In this document: positions 43,317 through 55,289 of the stretch, piece by piece
Layout of the letters: the number at the start of each line of letters is the position of its first letter
Position numbering within the stretch: the stretch's first letter is position 1
Program-made: the position numbers and the translations under genes
The notes under the pieces: generated by a model
The model's input: only the letters and a program-made list of their open reading frames with translations
Database searches by the model: none
What the model was told of the DNA's origin: nothing
From: Spirometra erinaceieuropaei
Taxonomy: Eukaryota > Platyhelminthes > Cestoda > Diphyllobothriidea > Diphyllobothriidae
Assembly: GCA_902702965.1 (NCBI GenBank)
Contig: CACRXP010000140.1
Location: 166,799-230,798, forward strand
Reading direction: 5' to 3'
DNA length: 64,000 nucleotides

Positions 43317-43640
43317 TGTAAGGTGTGGTTATTTAGCCCCACCCGAAGGACACAATACTGTTGGGGTTGGGGTTCGGGGCCAGGGCTGGGGCTAGGGATT
43401 ATGGTTGGGGGTTAGGGTTATGGGTTAGGGCTTGAGGTTAGGGTTAGGGATTAGGGCAGCTATTTCCCAATCCTTCAAAGTACAACTGCGCATTCCCAAT
43501 AGCTTTTCTTTCGCATACAACTGCTTGACCTCTTCGCCTGTGCGTTCCCCGGCCCCACCTGTAAACATCCCTATTACCACCAGTCCCGTACTACAGGCGG
43601 CTGGGATTTGTTTACTTCAGGTGGGGCTACGTGATTACAT
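43317..43640. mobile_element. Short inverted-repeat element with telomere-like core
   Basis: The left end TGTGGTTATTTAGCCCCACC and right end GGTGGGGCTACGTGATTACA are imperfect reverse complements. Between them (43361-43458) are TTAGGG, TTGGGG and variant units. No coding sequence. Confidence 0.6.
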
Positions 43641-44819
43641 CTGACCCAAGGACGTTTGCAGGAGGGCATGCGGAGATGTGGGAAGACTGCCAACAGAATC
43701 AAGGGAGACTAAAGCGGTTATTTTGACTCCTTTTTCGTAATTTTATTCAATAACCCACTGAAATTTGGTTTAAGCCCAGGTTCTGACCGACATGGTGTCA
43801 GAATCTGGTGGACTGGTTGGCTAGTGAAGGCAACTAGATTAGAAACTGCCATCTCAGTCCTGAAATTATTCGTCGTTTCCAGCTACAGTTTCGCCTCCTA
43901 CAGTAGATCAGGATTCAAATGAACTGAGGCCCCCACAAGGATGTTTCTTATGCTTTAGGACGATATCCGTGTTTTTAAAAGTCCTTCATCAATAAAAAAA
44001 AATATCTAATTTTGGATCGTTAAAAATACCCCTTTAGCCCCCGCACCCAATACGATCATTTGACGATGAACGTTTCACTCAACCTAGTTGATTTTTTCCG
44101 CCGGAGAGATGACTGTACGATTGGACTCAAACATTTCTCCTGGGGCTGGTGAATCTGCACCCCGCCTATCAAAGACGGAAGTCTATGCGGGATATTGTAA
44201 CCCAATTCATAAAGTTACTGTTTGTAAGAAAACAACAAATCACACTTACCTTACCTATATATTCTCGCTCATTCAAACGTCCGTAAGGTCACCGTTTCAT
44301 TCTGATCTGGTTGAAAAGAATAAATGTGCATCCCTCACGATTCCACCGAAGGAGGATGTGTCTTTGGGCGGAATTTTGCTTTCAATAATTCCACTAGGCG
44401 TCAAGCTCGCACCAATGTTTACAGTTTAAAACATGGATAATATTCTTTATTTTGATGCTTTAGCGCCTGAAATACGTTATCGCATATATGCTAGTCCCAG
44501 GTTCTTTTTGTAAAGAAGAGTGTTGATGCTTTTTAATTCCTTCAGAAATTAACTGCTAACTTGGAGAAGATTAGTATTTTCTAGGTCTATTGACTTTTGG
44601 CTTTTACCTGTGCTGTTAGTATAGTATTCCCTTACCCTAAAATATACTACTGGCTGCCTGTCTGTATTTTATGAATATTACGCGATTACTCGCCGGAAAT
44701 GATGGACTTCCGTCCAAATATGCATACATAAAAATCTCAATCTGATCCTATAGATCTAGAATATACTGATCTACTCAGGTAATTTCCGATGAAATTAAAA
44801 AGTGACAATTTCTAAATTG

Positions 44820-44995
44820 GAGTGTCTACCAGAAAACAAACAGGGAATAGTGGGAGACCCACTGACAAGCAGAACCCCTCGCAGCTGTGTCATGCAGCGG
44901 CGGAATATCGGCGAAGCACGCGTGTATGAGCTTTTGGCTAGTACCTATGCTGTTAGTAGGGTATCCCCTTACCCTAAAAGAAGACTACGTGATCT
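44820..44995 (+). repeat. Fragment of the 3.3-3.8 kb repeat
   Basis: AGAACCCCTCGCAGCTGTGT then CAGCGGCGGAATATCGGCGA match the outer arm of the palindrome at 3299-3843. Confidence 0.65.
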
Positions 44996-45638
44996 CTGAG
45001 AGAACACTAAAAGTAGCCTTTGCTGACACTTTACATGTCAAAAGCGACGGCCTCTACCGCATAACCCCCGAGCTGGCGTATCACCGGTGAATGGCGTGTG
45101 AGGCAGTTTGTAGTTGGACAGACTTGCGCAGCGCCTATCTCACTCCCTTCTCTATCATTCATCCGCCCTCGGGATGTTGACTCAGGCCCAGTGACTAACA
45201 ACGCTAAACAGCTCGCCTAAGCAGATCACACACGATCTGGCTCCCATTGCTTTTGAGCGGAGTCCTTGCAATCTAGTTCTCCGTTCTGAGAAGAGGCGGG
45301 CCACTCTGTCATTTGGCAACTGACGACATGCCGCTACAGACCCGAGCGCGCCAGATTTAGTGTAGTGAGGAATACACTGACGTGCGGTGAGGAAGAATTC
45401 CCCAATGTTGGCCTCGCTCGCTCTTCCTCCCCCCAAGCACAATTCGAATGCATCAACCTATCATCCGAAATTTTATTTTTTTCTTTCCTGGTAATTACGC
45501 GCTATTTACAACAGCGATTCCCTGCGGCTCTGAATTTTCAGTGAAATGTATACTTTTTTTACTTGTAGTCAGAGTGTTTAAAGGAGATCTTCGGAGAAAT
45601 TTTGTGGACGAGGACTGGTCAACCGCCTGTGCACTGGA

Positions 45639-47283
45639 ATGCGCGTCCGCCCTATTCTGGTGCTGTTTATAATTCTGTCATTGATTCTCCTCCTGGTAGA
45701 CGGTAAGTCATTCACAGAAGTCAGATTTGACTGCTCTAATTACTTCCTTCCACGCGTATGTCTTCGTGGCAGCAACGTTTAAATTTATGTAGCTGATCTT
45801 AAAGAAAACAGAGCCATGCCTTTGACCAGTAAGATCTATGAATTCAAGGAGGTGTCTGCAGCAAGTATGAATTTAAGATGTACAGTAGGTGGCCTAACTC
45901 ATGAAATGTGAACCGAAATTCCGAAATGTGTTCTCGTTTCGAAAAGATTAATTAGGTAGGTTTGTAAAACTAGTCAGCCTGCAACATAATTCTATAATAT
46001 TTTAGTTACCTCAGAATGCCGGCTTTCGAATGAACTTTCTTTCGGCTGCATGCAAAAACTACACTCTGTACAAAAGACGACTTATGTTGCATGCAGTGTT
46101 CTCATTGATTTTCGGTGACCCTAAGAGTTCAATTATATTTCATGGAAAACATGCTAATTCGGTAGAAAATTACATCTTTTTAACTTCATACTCGAAGGAG
46201 GGGCATAATTCAGTTTTAAAACAGTTTCTAATTGGAAGACTTTCTAATACCGTGAGGTGGCTGTTCATAAAACGTCATGTCTCCGCGCTCAGCAATGTGG
46301 CTTTTAAAGTTAATAATATGACTCATATACACTGCTAAATTTTATGAAACCCATATGATCTTCTCTGAATACCGTGGAGAAATGTTTGGTTTTCTGTAGG
46401 CGGAAAATATACAACTTGTAGTTTGGAAACCCTGAATGCAATTGTAACGGCAGGTTGGGTTCAGAATTATTTGGGAATCAGAGACATCTTTGAAAACCGA
46501 ATCAAACCCTTCCTTAGAGTGTAAAATTGGAAGAAAACGTAATTATCTATCGAATGAGCAAAAGAATGAGTATTTTTATGCGGGCTTCCCATGAAATATA
46601 ATTGCACTTTCAGGGACACTGAAAATCAATGAGAAAAATCTGTGCCACATACGTGGTCATTTTTTTACAGAGTATAGTTTTTGCATGCAGCTGGAAAGAA
46701 GATCGTTCGAAATCGGACATCCTGAGGTAACTTGATCGTTATGGAATTATGCTGCATGATGATTAGATTTACAACCCTCTTTAATTAATCTTTTCAAAAC
46801 GAAGACGCATTTCGGAATTTCGGTTTACATTTCATGAGTTAGCCCGCCTACTGTACACTCGTTAATAAAATAATTATACGAATTCTAGTCTTTGCACAGT
46901 TATCCGAACAGTTTTTTGGCCTAAGGAAGGTGCCCAAAGATTTTTCTTGAACTTGAGGACGAGTTAGTCTCCCATTTAATTATTTTCGGATGGAATTTGC
47001 ACTTTTGGACTTTGAGTTCAGATAACTGTTACATTCACCGTTCGGACTGATGTAGCTAACTCCTGAAAATACATTCCCTGCAGTTGTGTAGTTTGGTCTA
47101 AGTCATCTCTTCTTGGCTTCTTTTAAATGCCAACTGTTACTAGACTTGTGTTGGATTTTCCAATGACTTTCAGTAAACGCCTACTACCTCGGATCAAAAA
47201 CTGTCAAATATGAAGCGTTTGTTAAGGGAAATACCTTCGAAATTGATAGACGCACGGGAAAACTATTCACCGGCGAAGAGTAA
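45639..47283 (+). CDS. Two-exon small secreted peptide, unknown function
   Basis: Not recognised by homology. Exon 1 (45639-45702) encodes a textbook signal peptide: MRVRP then ILVLFIILSLILLLV and D plus one base, with a consensus GTAAGT. Exon 2 (47174-47283) follows TTTTCCAATGACTTTCAG; joined in phase it adds V, then NAYYLGSKTVKYEAFVKGNT and FEIDRRTGKLFTGEE, stop. The total is about 57 residues, with a mature basic/aromatic peptide of ~35 and no cysteines. A signal exon spliced to small exons is the pattern of flatworm micro-exon and other effector genes. The 1.47-kb intron holds an F1 element (45881-46855). GTAAGC overlaps the stop codon (47280), so a longer splice form is possible. Two other frames are open through parts of exon 1's region, and no poly(A) signal is seen, so this remains a prediction. 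Confidence 0.5.
45881..46855 (-). mobile_element. Foldback element F1 in the secreted-peptide intron
   Basis: Ends TACAGTAGGTGGCCTAACTC and AGTTAGCCCGCCTACTGTA. The asymmetric centre is inverted relative to the 11071 copy. It shows the unoccupied site corresponding to the insert at 24028-24134. Confidence 0.85.
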
Positions 47284-49669
47284 GCTAGCTAGCCAATACG
47301 TGCCGACTTTTGGGCGTAAATACAGTTAACTTTAGCAATTACACTTCTGAAAAACTTCCGCGTCTCTGTGCACACTTCCGCCTCACTTAATTTTACTCAT
47401 TTGTCCTAAAAACGATAAAAGTATCACATTTTACTTGATTTTAGTAAGAGGTTGAGATGGAAACCAACCCTCTTAGCACAAGCTTTTTTGTACGAAATCG
47501 CAGAATGGTTACCTGCTACGGTGTTCGACCCAAATCCTAACACTGCCTCAAAGTTAACCTTAAGTCTAACTCCAACCTTGACTTTACTCTGGCCCTAAAA
47601 TTAATCCTCGTCTCAACCCAAAACCTATTATTTCTGGAACTTCACTTAAGGCCATCTGTATTACGAAAGAGGTTCTTATTCCCGTTTCCTGTCATTTTCT
47701 TAGTAGATTGGGTGTTCTTGAATGCTCCCCTTCTAAAGAATAATACAGCTTACTTTTTAATTACTGGTGTTGGAACCGTCCAGTTGCATAAACTGAGTGC
47801 TCACAGGCGCATCAGCGCCACGTATAGTGTGCCGAAGGACCCTAAAATCTTCTAAAATTATGTAAGCTTCGAAACTCTGGTAACAATCGGGAGATGGCAC
47901 CCAAAAATATCCGTTACCTAGAAATAATACCTTTAACTGTGCACTCAAACGCCTTCAGGCTATATCAGCGGTTGCAGGCCTACTTTCACGCACTACTTGG
48001 ACTTTCCGCGACGGCTTAACACGGGCTGGCCGAGCGAATATCGCAGGAGGTTGCATGGACAATGGTCGCTGTTACCCAACCTTCCCCATCGTTACACATG
48101 TACACCTGAATATACGGCATACATTCGCATTATGGCAGTTTATTACAAAACAAAATCACTTGTAAATAGGATAAGTCTGTATAACATGGAACAGGAACAG
48201 TTCCCAGGCATCTGTCAAAGACATGGCATTGGGACCAAACCAAAGACGATACTGTACTTCGCCTATGTGAGCCCACACAGCTCGACCCTATACAGGGCCT
48301 CCCTCGTGGAGTTTCCTTTTCCGTCTACTCTAGTATGCCTCAATGGCATTGGTGTGCCATCCGGTGGTAGGGTTCTTGAAGTTCTTTGAGTGGTTAACAG
48401 AGAAATGTAGATAACCTTCTGAGGGGAGGCGATTATACACCTTCCAGTCGTCCGTTACCACTATACTGCTTTGGCGATCCATTTTGTAATAACGGAATGG
48501 AGAGCGGGCAAATTTCGATCATTCACCTGTTCGAATAAGCCTTTATGTCGGTTAGTATCGTACATCCCGACCAGCCACCACCCATAAAAGCCCTATTACC
48601 ACCTGTCCCCTAAGACATGCTGCTTTGGTTAGGCGGATTTTTTGGGTGCCGTCTCCCGATTGTTACCGAAACACTCTTTCAAAAGCGCTTAAAAAGAACC
48701 ACAGTTCCATTCTAAGTAGTTTGGTGGGGGGAGGGGATAATGGTATAAACAAACAGCGACTTATAATTGTTAGATTACCTAATTTTTTAATGCCAAAATA
48801 TTTAGTGGGTCTGAAACAGGCCTGGTTCAGTAGAATGAATCCTAAGGCAATATTATATCCTTCATATTTTAGACTAAATGGGCTTTACATGCAAAGTGAA
48901 AATCTAGACCAAAATTCAGAAGAGCATCTGGCCAGCTTACGCGTGCTGTCGATAAATGCTCATCGGGTCTGTACATTTATATGGGGGCAAGGCACGAACT
49001 GAACGTGTGAGTGATAAGTGCAATCGATTGCAGTTCGTCCTTTCATACAAACGGGGTATGTGAATAGAGTGGGTGGAGGGGGGAGAGAAGAGGAGGCAGT
49101 CAGTGACAGTGAAGGTTAGGTTGAGCCGTGTCACAAGGGGGGTGGAGGGAAGGAGGTGGGGGCGCGGAGACCTGCATCCGTTTAATTGATCCTGGCCCAC
49201 GGTAGACGCGGAGTGCGCAAGAGGTTCTCCTGCGCGCACAGGACCGGCCTCTGTAACCTGATGGCAGTTGCCTCTGTTGTGGCTATTAAGCGCTGACTCA
49301 GTCGCTTAGGGTAGTTAGGTGGGACCCCGTAAATCACACGGTGTACAGGCCCGATGAGAATTTATCGAAAACACACGTAAGCTCGCCAAATGCTCCTCTG
49401 ATTCGCTCCATGGGCATTTTCGCAACATCAGAAGGCATTGTTTCAACGTGACATTTTTTTCTGATTGCATTTGACATAAATGACCATTCCACCAACCCTG
49501 TCATCCTCGGAAACGTTCCTTTTTAACTGACTGCTATTCGTTATGCCATCGTCCGCGCAAGCCCCATACCCGCAGCTCCAAGAAAAAAAACAAAAAGTAG
49601 GTTGACGCACGCTAAAGCCCACATTGTTGGCTATTTCCGAAGTCACTGGATACGGCAATAACTCATGGT
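47284..49669. other. No gene recognised
   Basis: One ~33-bp inverted repeat pair (47882-47916 and 48637-48668, containing GGTGCC and TCCCGATTGTTACC) may bound a decayed element. The 130-codon plus frame at 47997-48389 has no recognised motif. Confidence 0.4.
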
Positions 49670-49790
49670 CCGCATTCAGCCCAATGATCAACCGATTCGG
49701 ATTCGAATCTCGCCTGCGTCAATATTTGCACATTACTGGTTAGTAAAACCTAGTAGGCCGGAAACGGCCATTCCAAAGTGTCTCACTCAT
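49670..49790 (+). mobile_element. SINE1 3' half
   Basis: GGATTCGAATCTCGCC (B box) then CTGGTTAGTAAAACCTAGTA and GGCCGGAAACGGCCATTCCA, the diverged SINE1 body. Confidence 0.5.
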
Positions 49791-49939
49791 AGCGGATGGT
49801 ATTACTTGGTAGCTTAAACCCTCCCATAGTTGTCGCACTCGGGCTGCTGGGAAACTATCCTCCCTCCTCCTCCTCCTCCTCCGCCTGGCGCGCCAATGCC
49901 ACCTGTGTGGATGCATTCGACCCGCATGTCACCATGACC

Positions 49940-50560
49940 TTAATCCCTCCCGTCCTCGTCGGCCGCGGCGATGGTTGACGGCCCCGACTGTCCCGCGCCG
50001 TAATCGTCCCCCGTCATGAATGTCCGTAAAACCAGATGGGAGGGAGGGCAATTGATTTGGCAGTTGGTAGAACAGTCGGTAGACATCCAGGCTTCTTGCA
50101 CCTGCCTTGTCGCATGATCATCACCTCGGTTCACAATTTCAACATCGCCAAAGCTGAGGATGTGTCCCATTTGCGCGGCATGGGTTGCTACCTCCGACTT
50201 TGTAGCCGTCGGCCGGTTTCTCCAACGTTTTTGCACTTCCCGCAGCTGCATTGAAGTCGGTAGACAACAGCCGACATCTAGTGCCTAGGGGTCGGGTCTT
50301 TTGGTCGCATCACTTCCCGACGTATTGTTGAGTCGGGCCTGTGGGCAACGCCTCTTCCGAGCGGCGCGAGGGATCTGGCCACGACTTCGGAGGCCCCTTT
50401 CATGTATGGAATGCTCCGCCATGATTTTGGCTGACCACGTTCTTCATTCCGCTTCCTTGGTTGAGAAAGGTTAGGAGACACGGACACACCGACCAGAAAA
50501 GCTCCGTTCAACGAATGCTCTCGGATAGCCCCTCGCCCGGGCAAAGTCTTAGCCAAGGCA
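49940..50560 (-). pseudogene. Penelope-like element, second GIY-YIG subfamily
   Basis: Minus strand: RSIPYMKGASEVVARSLAPL then GRGVAHRPDSTIRREVMRPK (pre-endonuclease linker), then in another frame VVYRLQCSCGKCKNVGETGR (GIY-YIG core with its cysteines), then VATHAAQMGHILSF, VEIVNRGDD, VQEAWMSTDCS and CPPSHLVLRTF. A frameshift and an apparent small deletion separate the core from the C-terminal half. The residues place it in a different subfamily from the 7.8 kb copy. A CTC microsatellite at 49860-49885 lies near its 3' end. Confidence 0.8.
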
Positions 50561-50773
50561 TTGGGACTGGGAGATCATTACGCTCGTTGATCGAATGGGA
50601 ACCGGAGGACTACGAGGTAAACAGCTCGCAGTCCACGCAGTCGCCACCTCTTGCGAGGATCTCCGCCTCGTTAAACTTGGAGGTGTGGTCGGATCTCGTC
50701 AAATAAGTCGCGACTTGAGCGTTAGCGTCATTCCTTCCCACTGCTGCTACATGTTCGGTTTTTTGCGTTCAGA

Positions 50774-50962
50774 TTAATCTTCCAGTTTCTCCGACGCCGT
50801 TACCTTGTCTGCGACCGCAGCAGGTTCGGCAGGCAACTCCGGATGTTTCTCGTCTCTCATCTCGATTGCGTATGCAACGCCTGAAGAAATTGCGCGGACA
50901 ACCATTCGCTCTATGCACCCATCGAAGATATTGTTATTCAGAAACTTTGTCTTCCGGTTCAC
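50774..50962 (-). CDS. Possible minus-strand exon, unknown
   Basis: Inside this frame an acceptor-like TTTCTTCAG precedes VAYAIEMRDEKHPELPAEPA then AVADK, and GTAACG follows directly. The frame ends VTASEKLED-stop. The composition is protein-like, but it overlaps the plus-strand frame at 50913-51167, so at most one is likely real. Confidence 0.22.
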   Translation of the reverse strand: MNRKTKFLNNNIFDGCIERMVVRAISSGVAYAIEMRDEKHPELPAEPAAVADKVTASEKLED

Positions 50963-51167
50963 TGCAGTGCTTCTTGTAACTTGCCTCTTCGCTTCTACCG
51001 ACGAAGTTTTAGCCTATTCTGCAAAAATACCGTTTCACAGAAAAATGCGCTTTGAAACTAAGAGAACAGGCAAGTCAGTAAACGTCAAAGTCCTGCGTGT
51101 TAATTGGTATATTAAAAAGTACCGTTTTAAAATCAGAAAACAGCCAATGAACAGCGAGATGGCGTAA
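50913..51167 (+). CDS. Possible secreted basic peptide, single exon
   Basis: 84 codons from an internal ATG. The N-terminus MHPSKILLFRNFVFRF then TAVLLVTCLFA looks like a signal peptide. The rest is strongly basic (KIPFHRKMRFETKRTGK, then KKYRFKIRKQP) with no cysteines. The frame is open further upstream and the DNA is AT-rich, so the basic bias could be compositional. No splice evidence, no homology. Confidence 0.25.
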   Translation: MHPSKILLFRNFVFRFTAVLLVTCLFASTDEVLAYSAKIPFHRKMRFETKRTGKSVNVKVLRVNWYIKKYRFKIRKQPMNSEMA

Positions 51168-52384
51168 TCAGCCTAACTAATACCTTGTCAGAGCATATGT
51201 ATCGAGCTCGGAATTTCGAGACCGCAATTCATCGACTCGTAATGACTGCTACAGGAGATGAAGCAACACGAAATCACTCTTCTCAGTACGGAACCTTTGA
51301 GATCAAAATCAACCTTTCAGAGGAACAGGAATGAAGGCTTACTGAACATTTATATTCATGATTAGCCGTCACTGCAAATTCTTTTATGCTTTCATTGCGC
51401 CAGTAAAGGGCTTATGACCTTTTCGTTTTCCGGTCTAGTCTGGGCTTGGTGCTCTCCACTGTCATGGATTTTAAACCCAGCTCTTTAGGTTTCAAATTAT
51501 GTGGAGGCGGCATTCAAAACTACGTGATGGAGCAACAGCTTTTTTCAATTCAAGAGTTTCCTGTCTGCCTTTGGCTTCCGACAGACTGACCACAGTGGCG
51601 GTTGCATAGCAACGCAAAGACAATGGTGTAAAAGCACAATTGCTGCAGAAGAGGGGGCAAACATTGTCATTTCGGGAGTTAATCTGCAATACGACACGTG
51701 ATCTTAACTCAGGGGGCCGAGAAACGCTGTCTAGGTCACATGACAATGGTTCGCTCTGACTACACACTTTATGCTACTCGCGTACCCCCTCCACGTAATG
51801 CATTCATAAGCGATACCTCTCCGCAATGCATCACATTTTACTCCTGCGGTATATACACAACCCACTTTCCCAAATTAAGTACGGCGGACAGAACTTCGCG
51901 CATCAGAACATACTCACCTCATGTGTGTGGGAAGCGTGTCTTTCGGTGAAGCAATGCTTTCGGCCACCTTTGAGACGGCCAGAACAGCAGGATATGCCGT
52001 CTCCTCAGTGAAGAGAAACTCAAGCTAATAGATCATCTTTTTGTTATTGCTACTGGAAACAATTGTTGCTCGCTTCCGGAATGAATAATAGGAGGTAAAC
52101 AATAAGGGCGTTGTTGGCGATAGACAGTGCCTGTCGCAGATCCTTTTCCTCCTAAAGGCACTATTCAAGAGAATTAAATCTACCGGTTCTGCCTCCATAA
52201 TTCTGTATTTATTTCCCCATACATTACTCGCTTACGCCCTCCCCCCCCCCTCCCAAACTATCCAACTCGGACGTAGGTTAAACAATGGACGCAGGGGGAC
52301 CGTAAAAGGCTTTTGCGCGTGCTCAAGTAGGTCTTTGTTCCCTGTTTCTTCTGCCTAACATACACTTCTGTTCATTTTCGACAG
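51168..52384. other. No gene recognised
   Basis: No supported feature. Acceptor-like sites occur without matching donors. Confidence 0.4.
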
Positions 52385-52620
52385 GCAGAGGCGGAAGGAG
52401 TGGTGGCGGCAAGAGTGGCGGTAGTGGAAGGAGCTCTCGTGGTCGCGCCCGGGGCTCCTCCTCCGGTCGGAGCACCGCGATCGGGACTGCGGCCAGATCA
52501 CCTGCCACACGCTCTGAGAACTTCTGCTCCCCCGCTCGCTGGCTTCTTTTGTTAAAAGTTTGGATTCTAGTACATTCTTCGCGTCTAACTTATCGTCTTC
52601 ATTGGCTGTTCGGGGTGTGA
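52385..52620 (+). CDS. Possible Gly/Ser/Arg-rich terminal exon
   Basis: After the acceptor TTCATTTTCGACAG, 236 nt stay open to a TGA when entered in phase 1: GRGGRSGGGKSGGSGRSSRG, then RARGSSSGRST and a less biased tail. The phase is the one left by the signal-peptide exon at 45639-45702. It could equally be low-complexity DNA; the opposite strand is open too. Confidence 0.25.
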
Positions 52621-54019
52621 CCTCTCAGATGAATTTTCTTCAGCACGGTCGAGGACTGAAAGGACACAGCTTCCAGTCCATGATGGCTGAAGTTTTGGTT
52701 TTGTAATTCCCACTATATATATATATAAAACAACAATGAGAGGGTGTAAGTAGAGCGAATCCTGTATGCCAACTTGTGTATTTAACGTCAATGAATTTTA
52801 TTGTTATTTCATTTTAGATGTCGGTCGCACTTACTACTGTTGTATAGTTCTTTTTTCTAAAGCCCTCAGTAAGAATACTACTGACTTTTTGTAGTTACAC
52901 TTTGGATTTTATTTTAAGTAGTTTTTAGGTCAGCTTTTGTGTTTCGTATTTGAATAGCTGTTTAAGTGAGGGGAAGTGGCGCCTCCGGGGTTTGGGGGAA
53001 GTTTGCGGATAAGCATCAGCAGGCGAAGGAAGGTAGGAACCATGGGCTAACACGCTGAACAGGATCAAACCGTCACATAAATACGTTTATTAGCCGTCTG
53101 ACGTTTCGAACCGTCGTGTCTACACTGCAGCATCCCGGTCTCCACCCCACGGCAAAGTGCAACGCACTCAAATTCCTCCTCCCAAGTCATTCGTAAATGA
53201 AATCAAATTCTACTAGTGTAATTTGAGTAGCAATAGTTGATGACATTAACTGAAACACGGATGTGAGAAAAAGTCTCCCCAGGGTGCTGCTTAACACCTG
53301 TCGTTAATTGTTTTGGCAGAAATTAACTTCTACGCCTGATAGTACTCTGGACCGAAGACTCTGCTACTTACTGGCACGAGACTTCGCCCCTCAATTCCCC
53401 CGATTCCCTGTCGGTTAATGCTGAGCATTCGGATCGTTACCGTCCGACTTTCTAAAACGCCGTCAAGCCGTGTCTGGCTAAGGAAAGTGATGGTTTCCGG
53501 TGGGCGTCTCCAGCCTCCCTCTCCGCATATCACTTCAGGACCCTAGAAGCATACAGGACGGGGGATGACGTCTCATGGGTCAGCGGACTGTACCTTGCAG
53601 GTTGGCCGACGTATTCGTTTGAGCTCTCCAAGTAGTTCAGGTGTCGAAGCCCTATAGGCATTGGACTGAATATTTTAGTGTGGAGGAATTAGTAACTGGA
53701 TATCAAGGCACCATAACCCGCATGTCCTGCCTACTATATTGGGATATCAGTAGTTGTCAGACTTGTTTAGACTGTTTACGGAATAAACTGCTCCTCAAAA
53801 ATGCATTCTTACATTAAGAATGTGCAAAAGAAACTTTGGAGTATTTTTCATAATCCCTTCTTCACTTAAGACTATGGTTACAGTATTTGATTTTCGTCAA
53901 TGCGCACATTGTGGGCATGGGGAAGCATCCTGTCTGCCTTCTAATAAGTCATCACCGATCGAGCTAAAAGCACACCTCCCGATCAAATAGGGAGCTCGCA
54001 ACAATTCGTGCTGGATTTC
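52621..54019. other. No gene recognised
   Basis: TA microsatellite at 52713-52728. A stretch at 53084-53113 resembles an arm of the 19.8 kb palindrome. Nothing else is supported. Confidence 0.4.
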
Positions 54020-54500
54020 ATCTTTGGAGATGACAGCAACACTAGAACAAGAAACAATTTTCGGGATCATTAGCTAACCGGCGGCCAGCGCCACATGACT
54101 AGAGATGGCAGCGCAGGGCTTCGTATGCCGGCGCAAGATCAATATATCGGTGAGCCGAGTTATCATCAGAGGCCTAGGTTTCAGCCGGTTCTTGACTTGT
54201 CTTACTTCCGGCACAAGTAGTTTTCTTGGGCGCTGAGACTTTGAACTCGCAAACTGCATAAATTGTGTGGGCATAAATTTGCTATAATCCATCATCTAGT
54301 TGCATTTTTTGTCTTTGCTGGTGTGTGCGTGATCCGAGCATTCACTCAGTTTGGCCTCCGTAGTTACTTGGACAGTTATGTTACAGGATACGATGCGCTA
54401 TATTGGCCTGATTACCGGGGTTTAATCGTTCCTTGATTTTCATGGCCCTGTTGCGCATGATAACCCTGTCCCGTGTGCAATTCCAGTCTCGAATTCACCG
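54020..54500 (-). pseudogene. Penelope-like element, badly decayed
   Basis: Same minus-strand order as the 7.8 kb copy: a KIKERLNP-like linker, a QYSASYPV.LSKYLRRPN-type decayed core, then ASDDNSAHRYIDLAPAYEAL at 54180-54110. Many stops and frameshifts. Confidence 0.65.
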
Positions 54501-55259
54501 GCAATGCGTTAGGTCGCCTCTAAAACGCCTTTAACACATGGAAGAGCAGGAGTCCGGATGGGCCCTAGGGGGGCGAGCATGTAGGCATTGACTCATGAGC
54601 GTCTTCGGACAGTCATTCCGCAAACACTGGTCACCGAGATATTGAGCTTCACGTGACCTTTCTTCCTGGCTGCCTCAGGGAATGCGGACTCGTTTGAAGA
54701 GTGTTCTCTCGTCGCTTTATTTGTAAGCTACCGGTTAACTGCTGTGGAAATGTTCATTGGCTTCCTCTAGACCACTATCACCGTTGGGGCGTCGCCTGAC
54801 GTGCACACTAGGGAAGGGCTACTGCCATTCCTTTTCTTCTTCCCTCGTGAATTGTTTGTTTGGGAAGATGGCGTTGGACAAGTTATGGAAACTCTGCAAC
54901 ATGTTCTTCCTGACGATGGCCAACGTCCCGTCCACGTGGCGGCTCAAATGATCGGCTCTTCGTGGGTAAATGTAATCTTTGTCATCTTTTCTATAATCAG
55001 TTCTGCTACTTAACCGGAAACTGGGGAGCTCACTGGAGTTTCCTCGATCTGATCAAAGGTTTCTTTCGCAAAAGTGCCAAAAAATCTTTTGGCCAAATTC
55101 AAACAGTCTCATGCGTGCTGAGTTATGAGTGGGCCCTGGGTTTTTTGTATGACTCCTCAAGTTTCTAGCGCAAAAATACTTGCGCCAAACACGGCGAAAT
55201 GGGTGTGAATAAATACGTCACCGAAATCATCTTGTGAAGATTCTGTAGGAAACGTAATG
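54501..55259. other. Open frames without recognised function
   Basis: Three overlapping plus frames (54757-55168) are open; one reads LFVWEDGVGQVMETLQHVLP and GTAAAT follows at 54964. I cannot choose between them. Confidence 0.3.
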
Positions 55260-55289
55260 TCTTTCAGGTGCTTTGTCGTTATGCTGTCA

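Noticed and set aside
45448..45672. Frame ending ...DEDWSTACALECASALFWCCL as the product of the 45.6 kb locus
   Set aside because: The signal-peptide frame joins in phase to a downstream exon and a consensus donor, while this frame stops before the donor; it cannot be fully excluded.
47997..48389. 130-codon plus-strand frame
   Set aside because: No recognisable motif and no supporting signals.
52385..52620. Histone H2A-like N-terminus suggested by the GGKSGGSGR-type start
   Set aside because: The sequence after the basic stretch does not follow the histone fold in any frame.
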